Part shown: piece by piece, positions 9,786 through 17,796 of the stretch
How positions within the stretch are numbered: the stretch's first letter is position 1
Layout of the letters: every line of letters begins with the position of its first letter
NCBI GenBank assembly: GCA_051656605.1
Contig: JBOGCF010000002.1
Span: forward strand, 84,976 to 148,975
Reading direction: 5' to 3'
Origin: UBA12018 sp051656605
Lineage (GTDB): Bacteria > Bacteroidota > Bacteroidia > Bacteroidales > CAMTPD01
DNA length: 64,000 nucleotides
Position numbers and translations under genes: made by a program
The notes under the pieces: generated by a model
What the model was told of the DNA's origin: nothing
Database searches by the model: none
Seen by the model: only the letters and a program-made list of their open reading frames with translations

Positions 9786-10253
9786 TTATTCAGAGAAATC
9801 AATTGGCACTTGCTTTTTAAATGCTTCCTTGAATGAAATCAAAGACTCTGTGCGAGCCAACCCTAATGGTTGAAGCTTTTTGTGGATAATGTTTAGCAAA
9901 TGCTGATTGTTTTTAGCATAGATCTTAATAAAAAGATCATACTGACCGGTAGTATAGTGGCATTCTACTACCTCAGGAATTCTCGATAGTTCTTCCACAA
10001 CAGAATTAAACTGTCCAGGGTTTTGAAGATAAAGTCCTACATAGGCACATGTTTCAAATCCCACTTTGTTGTTGTCGAGAATAAATTCAGAACCTTTGAT
10101 TACTCCTAAGTTTACGAGTTTCTGAATTCTTTGATGAATGGCAGCTCCTGAAACATTGCACTCTCTCGCAACCTCCAAATATGGAATACGAGCGTTGCTA
10201 ATAATGAGCTTCAATATTTTTTCATCCAATTCATCTAATTGTTGATGTCGCAT
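9786..10253 (-). CDS. Lrp/AsnC-family transcriptional regulator
   Basis: A feast/famine DNA-binding regulator of 155 residues, the normal size for this family. The N-terminal helix-turn-helix spans about residues 8-50 (LDEKILKLIISNARI, then VSGAAIHQRIQKLV). The C-terminal ligand-sensing and oligomerising domain spans about 65-145 and includes VGLYLQNPGQF and the effector-loop segment TTGQYDLFIKIYA. These proteins sense amino acids and act as octamers or higher assemblies; the ligand here cannot be read from sequence. The gene is divergent from a GNAT acetyltransferase. The 119-base gap contains a perfect 12-nt palindrome that could be its operator. Confidence 0.92.
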   Translation of the reverse strand: MRHQQLDELDEKILKLIISNARIPYLEVARECNVSGAAIHQRIQKLVNLGVIKGSEFILDNNKVGFETCAYVGLYLQNPGQFNSVVEELSRIPEVVECHYTTGQYDLFIKIYAKNNQHLLNIIHKKLQPLGLARTESLISFKEAFKKQVPIDFSE

Positions 10254-10293
10254 ATCAATAGTGGATTGACTAAATGTTAATAGAATAAGAGCG

Positions 10294-10301
10294 CAAAGAT
10301 A
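10294..10301 (-). promoter_or_regulatory. Putative -7 promoter element for the Lrp-type gene
   Basis: On the minus strand this reads TATCTTTG, matching TAnnTTTG, 41 bases before the start codon. No convincing -33 element was seen. Confidence 0.45.
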
Positions 10302-10334
10302 CGTAAATATTATATTCTAGTGCTGCAAATAAAA

Positions 10335-10346
10335 TGTAAATTTACA
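10335..10346. promoter_or_regulatory. Candidate Lrp-type operator
   Basis: TGTAAATTTACA is a perfect 12-nt palindrome in the gap between the divergent regulator and acetyltransferase genes. AT-rich palindromes of this kind suit Lrp/AsnC proteins. The assignment is inference from position. Confidence 0.35.
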
Positions 10347-10372
10347 GAGATAAGAATCTAAAATTCACAATT

Positions 10373-10930
10373 ATGAATCATGAAAATGCAATTCGTTTAA
10401 TCGATGTAAAACCATCAGACCAGCTCCTCCTCGTAAAAATAAAAGAAACCTATATCAATAGTTTTCCACCAGAAGAACGAAGAGATTATGACAAATTGAT
10501 AGATTTGTTTCGACATAGCCATACAATGCATATCTATGTATGCCAAACGGCTACTTTAGAATATGCTGGATTTATAACCTGCTGGAGGTTTGAAAAGTTT
10601 AGTTTTATTGAACATTTTGCTATCAATTCGGAAGTTAGAAACGGTGGTATCGGGGCATTATTTCTAAAAGAAGTACTCAGAATACAGGATAAACCCGTTA
10701 TTTTAGAAGCAGAAGAACCTCTCAATGATCTTTGTAAAAGACGAATTGCTTTTTATGAACGCAACGGCTTCGTACAAGGAAATGTTCCATATTTTCAGCC
10801 ACCGTATCGAAAAGGAGAACCCTCAGTTCCAATGGTGCTTCTATCGTATGGAAATATTAATCTTGAAAATGAATATGAAACAATTGTCCCTATCATATAT
10901 ACAGAAGTATATAATTACAATATAAAGTAA
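10373..10930 (+). CDS. GNAT-family N-acetyltransferase
   Basis: A 185-residue protein with the acetyl-CoA binding motif A of the GNAT fold: HFAINSEVRNGGIGALFLKE at about residues 82-101, where RNGGIG is the pyrophosphate loop. A later segment, RRIAFYERNGFVQ at about 122-134, matches the usual motif B region. The N-terminus contains FPPEERRDYDKL, often seen in GNATs of this subgroup. The acceptor substrate is unknown. It is divergent from an Lrp/AsnC regulator, which may control it. A structured 85-nt element lies directly downstream. Confidence 0.88.
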   Translation: MNHENAIRLIDVKPSDQLLLVKIKETYINSFPPEERRDYDKLIDLFRHSHTMHIYVCQTATLEYAGFITCWRFEKFSFIEHFAINSEVRNGGIGALFLKEVLRIQDKPVILEAEEPLNDLCKRRIAFYERNGFVQGNVPYFQPPYRKGEPSVPMVLLSYGNINLENEYETIVPIIYTEVYNYNIK

Positions 10931-10942
10931 CTAGCTCAAAAA

Positions 10943-11027
10943 TCCCATTTATAAGATAAAACCAAGGTCTAATACATCGTACTTATCAACAGTTTGTTGA
11001 TAACCTGGTGTAATCTAATAAATGGGA
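10943..11027. other. Nested inverted-repeat element between convergent genes
   Basis: The outer arms TCCCATTTAT (10943-10952) and ATAAATGGGA (11018-11027) enclose ACCAAGGT pairing with ACCTGGT (one bulge). A perfect inner hairpin TTATCAACA-gtt-TGTTGATAA lies at 10983-11003. The result is a three-storey fold filling the gap between the convergent acetyltransferase and amidohydrolase genes. It could be a bidirectional terminator, a structured RNA, or a small terminal-repeat element; it lacks an obvious T-run. Confidence 0.45.
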
Positions 11028-11053
11028 CCATTAGCTTAAGTTATACGAATCAA

Positions 11054-12235
11054 TCACTGCAAAAAACGAATCGCCAAATAAGCCATTGTTCCTGCCGCTG
11101 TTTTCAAAGACTCTTCATCGATAAGAAATGTCGAAGTATGTGAAGCACCTCGTTCAGTTTTATTACGTACGCCAAAACGGAAAAAACAACCCTTGTATTT
11201 CTCGGTATAAAATCCAAAGTCTTCGCTCGTTGTACGGGGCTCAAACGCCTTAACATGATCCGTTCCTAAGTATTCTTGGGCAAACAATCGTGCAGCATTG
11301 GTTACCTGATCATCATTTATTACTTCAGGATATCCATCATCTTGTTTGATTTCAAATTCGCATAGATAAGCTTCGGCAGTATGACGACCAATGATCGGAA
11401 TCAGTTGTTTGGCTTTCTCTCGCTCTTCCTTATCAAAACAACGCAACGATCCTGCAAGTACAACTTCATGAGGTATAACATTGGTTGCCCCATCAGCAAT
11501 AAAGCGACCAAATGTAAGCGACATAGGAGTAAACGGATTTTTGGTACGGCTTAAGATTTGCTGCATAGCCACTACCACTTGAGCCGCTGCCAGAACTGCA
11601 TCTGTGTGTTTGTGAGGCATAGCACCGTGACCACCTTTACCTTTAACTTTTATATGAATCTCATCGGCCGAAGCCATAACGGCACCGTTACAAAAGCTTA
11701 CTATACCGGATTCGTCATACATATTACTATGCTGACCAAGAATTAACGCTGGCTCATACTCATCAAAGACACCGTCTTCAAGCATTAGGCGTGCTCCACC
11801 CGGATCTTGTTCCTCACCTGGCTGGAATACCAATAAGATTGTACCTTCAAAGCTATCTCGCATTTCAGCTAAAACGCGAGCAGCACCAAGTAAAGCCGCC
11901 ACATGAGAATCATGTCCACAAGCATGCATAACTCCAGCATTGACCGAACAAAATGGGATTTCATTCTCCTCCAAAACAGGTAATGCATCCATATCTGCAC
12001 GAAGAGCTATAACCTTAGACGAAGGATTTATTCCTTTTAAGATACCCAAAACGCCTGTACCTGCAATACCGGCTCGGTAAGGTATAGATAGAGAATCCAG
12101 TACTTTCTGAATATACGCAGAGGTGTTATACTCCTCGAATGATAACTCGGGATACTGATGTAGATATTGATAATCTTGAACAATAGTCGGATACAAGTCG
12201 TTGATCCGATTATGAATAAAAGTGGATGTGCTCAT
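11054..12235 (-). CDS. M20D-family amidohydrolase (hippurate hydrolase/aminoacylase-like)
   Basis: A zinc metallo-amidohydrolase of 393 residues that removes an acyl group from an amino-acid derivative; the natural substrate is uncertain. Metal-binding motifs are in order: HACGHDSHVAAL at about residue 104, the catalytic acid pair in FQPGEEQDPGGARLML, GQHSNMYDE near 168, and the late histidine in TTSEDFGFY. The dimerisation lid lies at about 190-300 and contains KGKGGHGAMPHKHTDA. There is no signal peptide, so it is cytoplasmic. It lies downstream of the exb operon but is separated from it by a strong terminator, so it is probably transcribed on its own. Confidence 0.9.
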   Translation of the reverse strand: MSTSTFIHNRINDLYPTIVQDYQYLHQYPELSFEEYNTSAYIQKVLDSLSIPYRAGIAGTGVLGILKGINPSSKVIALRADMDALPVLEENEIPFCSVNAGVMHACGHDSHVAALLGAARVLAEMRDSFEGTILLVFQPGEEQDPGGARLMLEDGVFDEYEPALILGQHSNMYDESGIVSFCNGAVMASADEIHIKVKGKGGHGAMPHKHTDAVLAAAQVVVAMQQILSRTKNPFTPMSLTFGRFIADGATNVIPHEVVLAGSLRCFDKEEREKAKQLIPIIGRHTAEAYLCEFEIKQDDGYPEVINDDQVTNAARLFAQEYLGTDHVKAFEPRTTSEDFGFYTEKYKGCFFRFGVRNKTERGASHTSTFLIDEESLKTAAGTMAYLAIRFLQ

Positions 12236-12279
12236 AGTAGAAATGATAACGTTTAAGATATAAACAAATCAGAAACAAA

Positions 12280-12307
12280 AAAAGCTACCCTCGTGAGGGT
12301 AGCTTTT
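12280..12307 (-). terminator. Terminator of the exb operon
   Basis: A 13-bp perfect stem, AAAAGCTACCCTC with its complement, with a very short loop. On the minus strand it is followed by a run of seven T. Confidence 0.85.
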
Positions 12308-12326
12308 AAGATATGAAATAAAATCA

Positions 12327-12803
12327 TTAATCTTTTTTGTTTGCTCCTTGAGCAGCTGAGTAGTTGATTTTAAGAGCGTAAGCATCACGTAGTGCTTGCT
12401 TAACATCTGTAACAACACCCATCTTTGTATTTGCATCTACTTTAAGAGATACAGTCATAAATGGCTGATCTTCTTCTTTCATAGATGATTTCTCTTGAGC
12501 AACATAGTTTTCAATCTCGCTAACTTCAGCAAATTGATCGTTCAACTGCATACGAGGCTCTGTACCTAATTTAGCACGGAACTCTTCAGTTGGAATACCA
12601 ATATAGATGAATGTTACCAACGATTTCTTTTCCAACTTTTGCAACTCTGTTGCTTGTGGAACTTTGAATTGAACCTTCAATGTCACCTCACGCATTGTTG
12701 TTGTCATCATAAAGAAGAACAAAAGCGTAAAGATCAAGTCAGGAAGTGAAGAAGTGTTCAATGCTGGCATCTCTCTGCCGCCGGCCTTAGTAAACTTTCC
12801 CAT
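12327..12803 (-). CDS. ExbD/TolR-family biopolymer transport protein (second copy)
   Basis: A 158-residue inner-membrane protein with one N-terminal transmembrane helix at about residues 22-38 (LPDLIFTLLFFFMMTTTM), in which the Asp of LPDL is the conserved proton-relay residue. A periplasmic ExbD domain follows. With ExbB it converts proton motive force into movement of TonB. Its start codon shares a base with the stop of the upstream exbD, indicating translational coupling. Two different ExbDs after one ExbB is common in Bacteroidota. This copy begins MGKFTKAGGREMPALNTSS, with a Gly/Pro-containing cytoplasmic tail. Confidence 0.93.
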   Translation of the reverse strand: MGKFTKAGGREMPALNTSSLPDLIFTLLFFFMMTTTMREVTLKVQFKVPQATELQKLEKKSLVTFIYIGIPTEEFRAKLGTEPRMQLNDQFAEVSEIENYVAQEKSSMKEEDQPFMTVSLKVDANTKMGVVTDVKQALRDAYALKINYSAAQGANKKD

Positions 12804-13396
12804 TATTTCTTCCCTCCATGTTTTTTAGGTTCTGCTTCTGAGATCTTTTGAGGATAGTAATCAATTACAGCAGCTTTCTCATCATCATTTAGCTCTTCGA
12901 ATGATTTGCCAAATTTCTGTTTCGAAATATCCTCACGCAATTCGTTGTAAGCTTTTGCAAGCTCATTTTGAACAGCGATATACCACCAATAAGGAGTATC
13001 TACCGTATTCTGCAACGAAATGATATGATTCTTTGTAATTTTTACATTCCCGAAATAAGGAATCTCAACATCTAACTTCTCTGGTAGATGCGCATCGTCA
13101 TTTGCATTAACGATAAATTCCTTTGCTTTATCTTTCAACTGCTCGAGAGCTACAAACTCCCCTCCAGCCAAAATCATCTTCGTGTCCTGATTCAAACGAA
13201 CCTCGAAAAGGTTTCTCTTCTTAATATCTACATCAAGATCTTTTTGATCTTTCGGTACAGGTGGTGGCAAACGACGTGCCAAACCTTTATCTGTATCCAT
13301 AGATGTTGTAATCAAGAAGAAGATCAGCAACAAGAAAGCGATATCGGCAGAAGAACTGGAGTTAATCTCGGCCAGTTTTCTTTTTTTTCTTGCCAT
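12803..13396 (-). CDS. ExbD/TolR-family biopolymer transport protein (first copy)
   Basis: A 197-residue protein with a basic cytoplasmic start (MARKKRKLAEINSSSSADI) and a single transmembrane helix at about residues 19-34 (IAFLLLIFFLITTSM) carrying the conserved Asp of SADI. The periplasmic part is longer than in the second copy and ends in a charged tail, EAEPKKHGGKK. It belongs to the ExbB-ExbD motor that energises TonB-dependent outer-membrane import. It sits between a small four-helix membrane protein gene and the second exbD, with which it overlaps by one base. Confidence 0.93.
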   Translation of the reverse strand: MARKKRKLAEINSSSSADIAFLLLIFFLITTSMDTDKGLARRLPPPVPKDQKDLDVDIKKRNLFEVRLNQDTKMILAGGEFVALEQLKDKAKEFIVNANDDAHLPEKLDVEIPYFGNVKITKNHIISLQNTVDTPYWWYIAVQNELAKAYNELREDISKQKFGKSFEELNDDEKAAVIDYYPQKISEAEPKKHGGKK

Positions 13397-13414
13397 TTCT
13401 TCTTCGTTTATTGA

Positions 13415-13888
13415 TTACTTACTTAAGAATCGTTTTACACTACCTGCTGCAACACTAAGGATGATCAATAGTGTAAGAACATATGACGAATAAAGCCACA
13501 TATCTGTAAGTTTGTTGTAGAAAGGAGTATTCTCTTCACCGTCGTATCCTGGGATAGCAAGTGGAGTATCGTTACCGATAGCATAAGAAACACCTAACAA
13601 CGCAGCGAAAGCAGCAATACCCAAAAGTGAACGCATTGCAACTTTTGGATTTTCTTTCAACAAATTGAAGAATTGGAATAGTGCGAAAAGAAGAGTACAC
13701 ACAACAGTTACTCCACAAAGCACATAGCACCAGTTAAGAAGCAAAGTTGTATAAACCGGAACCGGTTCTTCATACTGCTCCATTTTAACTGCGCCTCCAA
13801 AGTAAAACATGCCTAGAACGACAACTGTAATAATCAAAGAAAATAACAGCGTCCAACTAGATATCTTTCTAATTTTGTGAACAGCCAT
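13415..13888 (-). CDS. Small four-helix membrane protein inside the exb operon
   Basis: A 157-residue protein with four predicted membrane helices at about residues 12-31, 45-70, 84-103 and 131-152, and a short soluble loop with PGYDGEENTPFYN between helices three and four. I recognise no named domain. It lies six bases after exbB and 18 bases before the first exbD, so it is surely co-transcribed. The conserved placement suggests a Bacteroidota-specific accessory subunit of the TonB motor, which is inference from position only. Confidence 0.8.
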   Translation of the reverse strand: MAVHKIRKISSWTLLFSLIITVVVLGMFYFGGAVKMEQYEEPVPVYTTLLLNWCYVLCGVTVVCTLLFALFQFFNLLKENPKVAMRSLLGIAAFAALLGVSYAIGNDTPLAIPGYDGEENTPFYNKLTDMWLYSSYVLTLLIILSVAAGSVKRFLSK

Positions 13889-13894
13889 GATTTT

Positions 13895-14650
13895 TTATTT
13901 TTTGAATTTTACGTTGTATTTGATTACCAGGTCAAGAAGAGTGATTGATGCATCTTCCATTTTGTTCAACAAACCTTCTACTTTGTTAAGGATGTAGTTG
14001 TAGAACAATTGAAGAATCAAAGCAACCACAAGACCACCTACTGTTGTAATCAAGGCAACTTTCATACCACCTGCAACAACTGTTGGGCTGATATCACCTA
14101 CTTGTTGGATTTTGTCGAACGCGAAGATCATACCGATTACAGTACCCAAGAATCCAAGAGATGGAGCCATTGCGATAAACAAAGTAATCCAAGAAAGACC
14201 TTTTTCTAGCAAACCAGCTTGTACACCACCGTAAGAAACTACAGCTTTTTCTACTACATCGATGCCATCATCTACACGCATCAAACCTTGATAATAGATT
14301 GAAGCGATAGGACCTCTTGTGTTACGTGCAATTGTTTTAGCACCTTCGATGTCACCTTTTTCCAAAGCTTCTTCTACACCTTTGATCAATTTGTCTGGGT
14401 TTACTTCAGCAAGGTTAAGATAGATAATTCTTTCCAAGCAAAAAGCCAAACCGAAAATCAAAGCGATAGCTACGAAGCTCATAAACATAGGAGAACCTTC
14501 GATAAACTTCGTTTTCAACGCTTGGTGGAAGCCGCCTTCCACATCCAAAGCAGCAGCATCAGCTGAAATAGCATCTTGAGCCATTGCTACAGCCGACATT
14601 CCTAGGGAAAATAGACCCATGAAAGAGGTAATTGAAAATAACTTTTTCAT
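13895..14650 (-). CDS. exbB: ExbB/TolQ/MotA-family proton channel protein
   Basis: A 251-residue inner-membrane protein. A cleavable or N-terminal membrane segment ends near AMAQ at residue 25. The next helix lies at about 55-75 (MFMSFVAIALIFGLAFCLER), and the MotA/TolQ/ExbB domain has two further helices: about 153-175 (ITLFIAMAPSLGFLGTVIGM) and 198-220 (VALITTVGGLVVALILQLF). The phrase APSLGFLGTVIGMI is the family hallmark. It forms the pentameric channel that, with ExbD, drives TonB. It is the first gene of a four-gene operon with two exbD genes; tRNA-Ser lies 85 bases upstream on the same strand. Confidence 0.94.
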   Translation of the reverse strand: MKKLFSITSFMGLFSLGMSAVAMAQDAISADAAALDVEGGFHQALKTKFIEGSPMFMSFVAIALIFGLAFCLERIIYLNLAEVNPDKLIKGVEEALEKGDIEGAKTIARNTRGPIASIYYQGLMRVDDGIDVVEKAVVSYGGVQAGLLEKGLSWITLFIAMAPSLGFLGTVIGMIFAFDKIQQVGDISPTVVAGGMKVALITTVGGLVVALILQLFYNYILNKVEGLLNKMEDASITLLDLVIKYNVKFKK

Positions 14651-14735
14651 TGTGTGTTTAATTTTAAGATTAATAATTCCTTAAATTATTTTTTTGATTA
14701 TTGTTACTAAAGCTAAACTAATACGTTAAACTTTG

Positions 14736-14823
14736 CGGAGGGAGCGGGATTCGAACCCGCGATGCGCTTTTGGCGCATACACGCTTTCCAGGCGTGCCTC
14801 TTCAGCCACTCGAGCATCGCTCC
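14736..14823 (-). tRNA. tRNA-Ser (anticodon GGA)
   Basis: An 88-nt cloverleaf with the long variable arm typical of tRNA-Ser. The anticodon stem-loop is CACGC-CTGGAAA-GCGTG with anticodon GGA. The T arm is GCGGG-TTCGAAT-CCCGC. The variable arm pairs TGCGC with GCGCA. The acceptor stem has one apparent C-C mismatch at its fifth pair. CCA is not encoded. Confidence 0.95.
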
Positions 14824-14986
14824 AATTTTTAATTATTTTTATCTCTCTCCAAATTCGGGCGCAAAATACAAAAAAAATCCCAAATACAAACTTTTGCACT
14901 TATAAATCTATCTATTTTCAAGATTACGTCTAAACATAATTACTTGATTTATATTCACCGATTTACAAAACCCCGAGAAGTAAATA

Positions 14987-15763
14987 TCAGATCTTAAATA
15001 AGCTTCTTGTATTCTGACGAATCAAATATTCAGCTTCATTAACAGTTAAATTAAAAATTTCGGCAACTTTTTGAAGAGTTTTACATACGTATGCAGGCTC
15101 ATTTCGCTTGCCACGATAAGGAACAGGTGCTAAATACGGAGCATCTGTTTCGACAAGAATTCGAGACAAAATATCCAAACCCGAAAAAGTCTGAGCTAAC
15201 CCGGAGTTCTTAAACGTCACGATTCCATTAACTCCAATCATAAATGAATCGAGTCCTAGTATCTCTTCTAATTCGTCTCTGTTTCCGCAAAAACTATGAA
15301 ATACTCCACGCAATTTATCCGCACCTACAGCATGGATACAATCCATGACTTCCCGATGCGCATTACGTGTATGAATAATCACAGGTAAATCCATTTCGAC
15401 GCTCCATCGCAATTGTTGAACAAAAGCATCTTTTTGCTGTTCTAGAAACGTCTGATCCCAGTATAGATCGATACCAATCTCTCCTATTGCACAAACATTT
15501 GATTGAGTTTTTATCGAGTTATATATTGACTCCAGCACTGCCTTGTAATCTCCTTTTACACTTGTAGGATGCAAACCCAATGCAGGAACACAATAATCGG
15601 GATATTTTACACAAACCTGAAGCAATGGTTCTAACGATTCCAAATCTACATTTGGCAAGATAACCTTTTCTACTCCGTTCTCTTTTGCATGCTCAATTAC
15701 CAGATCTAAATCATCTTTAAACTCAATCTCATATATATGAGAATGCGTATCAACTATACTCAT
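14987..15763 (-). CDS. TatD-family metal-dependent hydrolase
   Basis: A 258-residue TIM-barrel amidohydrolase of the TatD/YcfH DNase type, with a two-metal site. Motifs in order: DTHSHIY at residue 5, GLHPTSV at about 82, GEIGIDLYWD at about 107, HTRNAH at about 145, HSFCG at about 169, and ETDAPYLAPVPYRGKRNEP at about 217. Members act as 3'-5' nucleases in DNA repair and RNA surveillance, and some as D-aminoacyl-tRNA deacylases; the exact substrate is not readable. It lies 16 bases downstream of the polyprenyl synthase gene on the same strand, so they are co-transcribed. Confidence 0.93.
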   Translation of the reverse strand: MSIVDTHSHIYEIEFKDDLDLVIEHAKENGVEKVILPNVDLESLEPLLQVCVKYPDYCVPALGLHPTSVKGDYKAVLESIYNSIKTQSNVCAIGEIGIDLYWDQTFLEQQKDAFVQQLRWSVEMDLPVIIHTRNAHREVMDCIHAVGADKLRGVFHSFCGNRDELEEILGLDSFMIGVNGIVTFKNSGLAQTFSGLDILSRILVETDAPYLAPVPYRGKRNEPAYVCKTLQKVAEIFNLTVNEAEYLIRQNTRSLFKI

Positions 15764-15779
15764 TTGTCTGAAATTCGAT

Positions 15780-16754
15780 TTATGATTTACGCCCCATCAA
15801 CATTTGAGACAACTCTCGCAAGGCTGAAAGGTTATGGGAAGGTACAGAAATTTTCTCTAAACAAAGCATTGCGGTCTCAAAATATTGAGCAACTTTTCGC
15901 TCTGCCATTTTACGAATTCCATACGTATCATATATATATGTAAAGAATTCGATCTTTTCTTTCTTGTCAAAAATCTTGAATGAGAACCATTCATTCATAT
16001 GCATACGATCCGTATCAGAAGCCTTATTCAATGCATTGATAAGCATGTAAGTTTTCTTATTGGAACAGATATCTCCACCGATACTTTTACCAAATACTTT
16101 AGGATCACCATATACATCAAGCAAATCATCTTGAAGCTGGAAAGCCAATCCGAGATTAATCCCAAAATCATATAATAACGAAGCATCCTGTTGAGAAGCA
16201 CCTCCAATAATCGCTCCTGTTTTCAATGCGCAAGCAAGCAATACAGCCGTTTTGAGACGAATCATTTCCAGATACTCATCCTCTGTTACATTTGCACGCA
16301 ACTCAAACTCCATATCAAACTGTTGTCCGGCACAAACCTCAGTTGCTGTTGTTGAAAACAAATCCAGCACCTCTTTTAAGCATTCGGCAGGAGCATTTGA
16401 CAGCAACTTATACGACTCAATCAACATGGCATCTCCTGAAAGAATGGCCACATTAGGATTCCAGCGCACATGCACCGTTTCTTTACCTCGACGTACATCT
16501 GCACAGTCCATCAAGTCATCGTGCAATAGCGTGAAGTTGTGAAACACCTCAATTCCTACAGCCGGAGCCAAAGCTTTATCTACTTGATCAGTAAAGACAT
16601 TGCATGCCATCAACGTTAGTGCAGGACGCACACGTTTTCCTCCCAAAGATAAGATGTATTCGATTGGTTCAAATAAAGTTTTTGGAGGAGTATTAAACTC
16701 GAGTTGAGTTACATATGATTCGACCTGAGATAAGATCTCTTTAAATGTATACAT
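15780..16754 (-). CDS. Polyprenyl (isoprenoid) diphosphate synthase
   Basis: A trans-prenyltransferase of 324 residues that condenses isopentenyl diphosphate with allylic diphosphates. The first Asp-rich motif lies at LLHDDLMDCADVRRGK (about residues 76-91) and the second at FQLQDDLLDVYGD (about 210-222), both required for Mg-diphosphate binding. GGKRVRPALTLMA near residue 37 is the usual substrate-binding segment. Chain length cannot be set safely from sequence; farnesyl/geranylgeranyl or longer are possible. With ispH at 18.5 kb this is the second isoprenoid gene in the window. It is transcribed ahead of tatD, and a strong terminator separates it from tonB. Confidence 0.92.
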   Translation of the reverse strand: MYTFKEILSQVESYVTQLEFNTPPKTLFEPIEYILSLGGKRVRPALTLMACNVFTDQVDKALAPAVGIEVFHNFTLLHDDLMDCADVRRGKETVHVRWNPNVAILSGDAMLIESYKLLSNAPAECLKEVLDLFSTTATEVCAGQQFDMEFELRANVTEDEYLEMIRLKTAVLLACALKTGAIIGGASQQDASLLYDFGINLGLAFQLQDDLLDVYGDPKVFGKSIGGDICSNKKTYMLINALNKASDTDRMHMNEWFSFKIFDKKEKIEFFTYIYDTYGIRKMAERKVAQYFETAMLCLEKISVPSHNLSALRELSQMLMGRKS

Positions 16755-16791
16755 AAGCGATCGACTATAGATAGTTCTAGATAGATATATG

Positions 16792-16827
16792 AATAAAAAG
16801 AGGCTGCATGTGCAGCCTCTTTTTATT
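16792..16827. terminator. Terminator after tonB
   Basis: A 17-bp perfect inverted repeat (AATAAAAAGAGGCTGCA with its complement) and a two-base loop, with T-runs readable on both strands. It lies between the tonB stop and the prenyl synthase start. Confidence 0.88.
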
Positions 16828-16842
16828 TTATTTATGTTGCGA

Positions 16843-17532
16843 TTATTGCAATCTGAATTGAACCGGCACTGTATATTTTACGTTTACAGGCTTACCACGT
16901 TGTGATCCCGGTTTCCATTTTGGCATTGCGTTAACAACGCGCAAAGCTTCTTTATCCAAAGATGGGTCTACCCCTTTTACTACTGCAGCGTCTGTTACTT
17001 TACCTTCTTTATTTACAACGAACTGTACTACAACACGACCTTGAATACCGTTCTCTTGTGCTACAACCGGATATTTGATAGATTTACCAATGTACTTCAT
17101 CAATTCTCCTTGTCCACCCGGGAACTCAGGCATATCTTCTACAGTAACGAAGATTTCATTGGTATCTTCTTCTTCCTCTTCTACTTGAACAGGAGGAGTG
17201 TATACCTCTGTCTGTGCAGATTTTTGATTATCTTCTGATGTTACAATTTCTTGTTGCTCCAACTCTACGTCATCTTCTACAACCGTCAATGCTTCTACTA
17301 CAACTGGTGCAGGAGGTGGTGGAGGTGGTGGAACAACCTCTTGTTGAATCGTAACTTCGATTTCCTCTTCTGCTAAGATGTCTCCGACAGCAGCGACCTC
17401 AACCTTCTTAACATCACGAGTACCCCATTCAAATGCTACGAACAAAAAAGCAAGCGCAACAACAAATCCCATAAGGACAAACAACTGTTTGCTTCCCTCC
17501 AAGTCCGCTTTAGGCGATTTCTTGATTTCCAT
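16843..17532 (-). CDS. tonB: TonB energy-transducing protein
   Basis: TonB spans the periplasm and passes ExbB/ExbD energy to outer-membrane receptors. The start MEIKKSPKADLEGSK at 17532 gives 229 residues; an upstream in-frame ATG at 17577 would add 15 atypical residues before the cytoplasmic basic segment. A single membrane helix lies at about residues 17-35. A proline-rich linker at about 70-80 contains a run of seven prolines, followed by a Glu/Val-rich stretch. The C-terminal TonB domain spans about 150-229 (VKYPVVAQENGIQGRVVVQF is close to the start; AMPKWKPGSQRGKPV is typical). It lies 2.2 kb upstream of exbB on the same strand. Confidence 0.93.
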   Translation of the reverse strand: MEIKKSPKADLEGSKQLFVLMGFVVALAFLFVAFEWGTRDVKKVEVAAVGDILAEEEIEVTIQQEVVPPPPPPPAPVVVEALTVVEDDVELEQQEIVTSEDNQKSAQTEVYTPPVQVEEEEEDTNEIFVTVEDMPEFPGGQGELMKYIGKSIKYPVVAQENGIQGRVVVQFVVNKEGKVTDAAVVKGVDPSLDKEALRVVNAMPKWKPGSQRGKPVNVKYTVPVQFRLQ

Positions 17533-17739
17533 ATGTTTATAATGTTTTATGTGTTTCTCAATACAGCAAAAATACAATTTTTTTTATTTCTTCATCTCAA
17601 TGAAGCTAAAAAACAATTTGAAATAACTGAAAAACCGCAATCCTTAGCCGTTTTACACAATTATTATCTAATAATCATTCGAAAAAATTAAAGTGTTTTC
17701 GAAATGCGGTGTAAAGTAAAAACTTTTTCTCGAATAATG

Positions 17740-17747
17740 TATCTTTG
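17740..17747 (+). promoter_or_regulatory. Putative -7 promoter element for cmk-ispH
   Basis: TATCTTTG matches the Bacteroidota -7 consensus and lies 49 bases before the cmk ATG. This supports the start at 17797 over the upstream in-frame start at 17758, which would sit right at the predicted transcription start. Confidence 0.55.
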
Positions 17748-17796
17748 AACCGAAAATTTGTCACATAAATCATCATATTTGATAAAAACAAGACTC

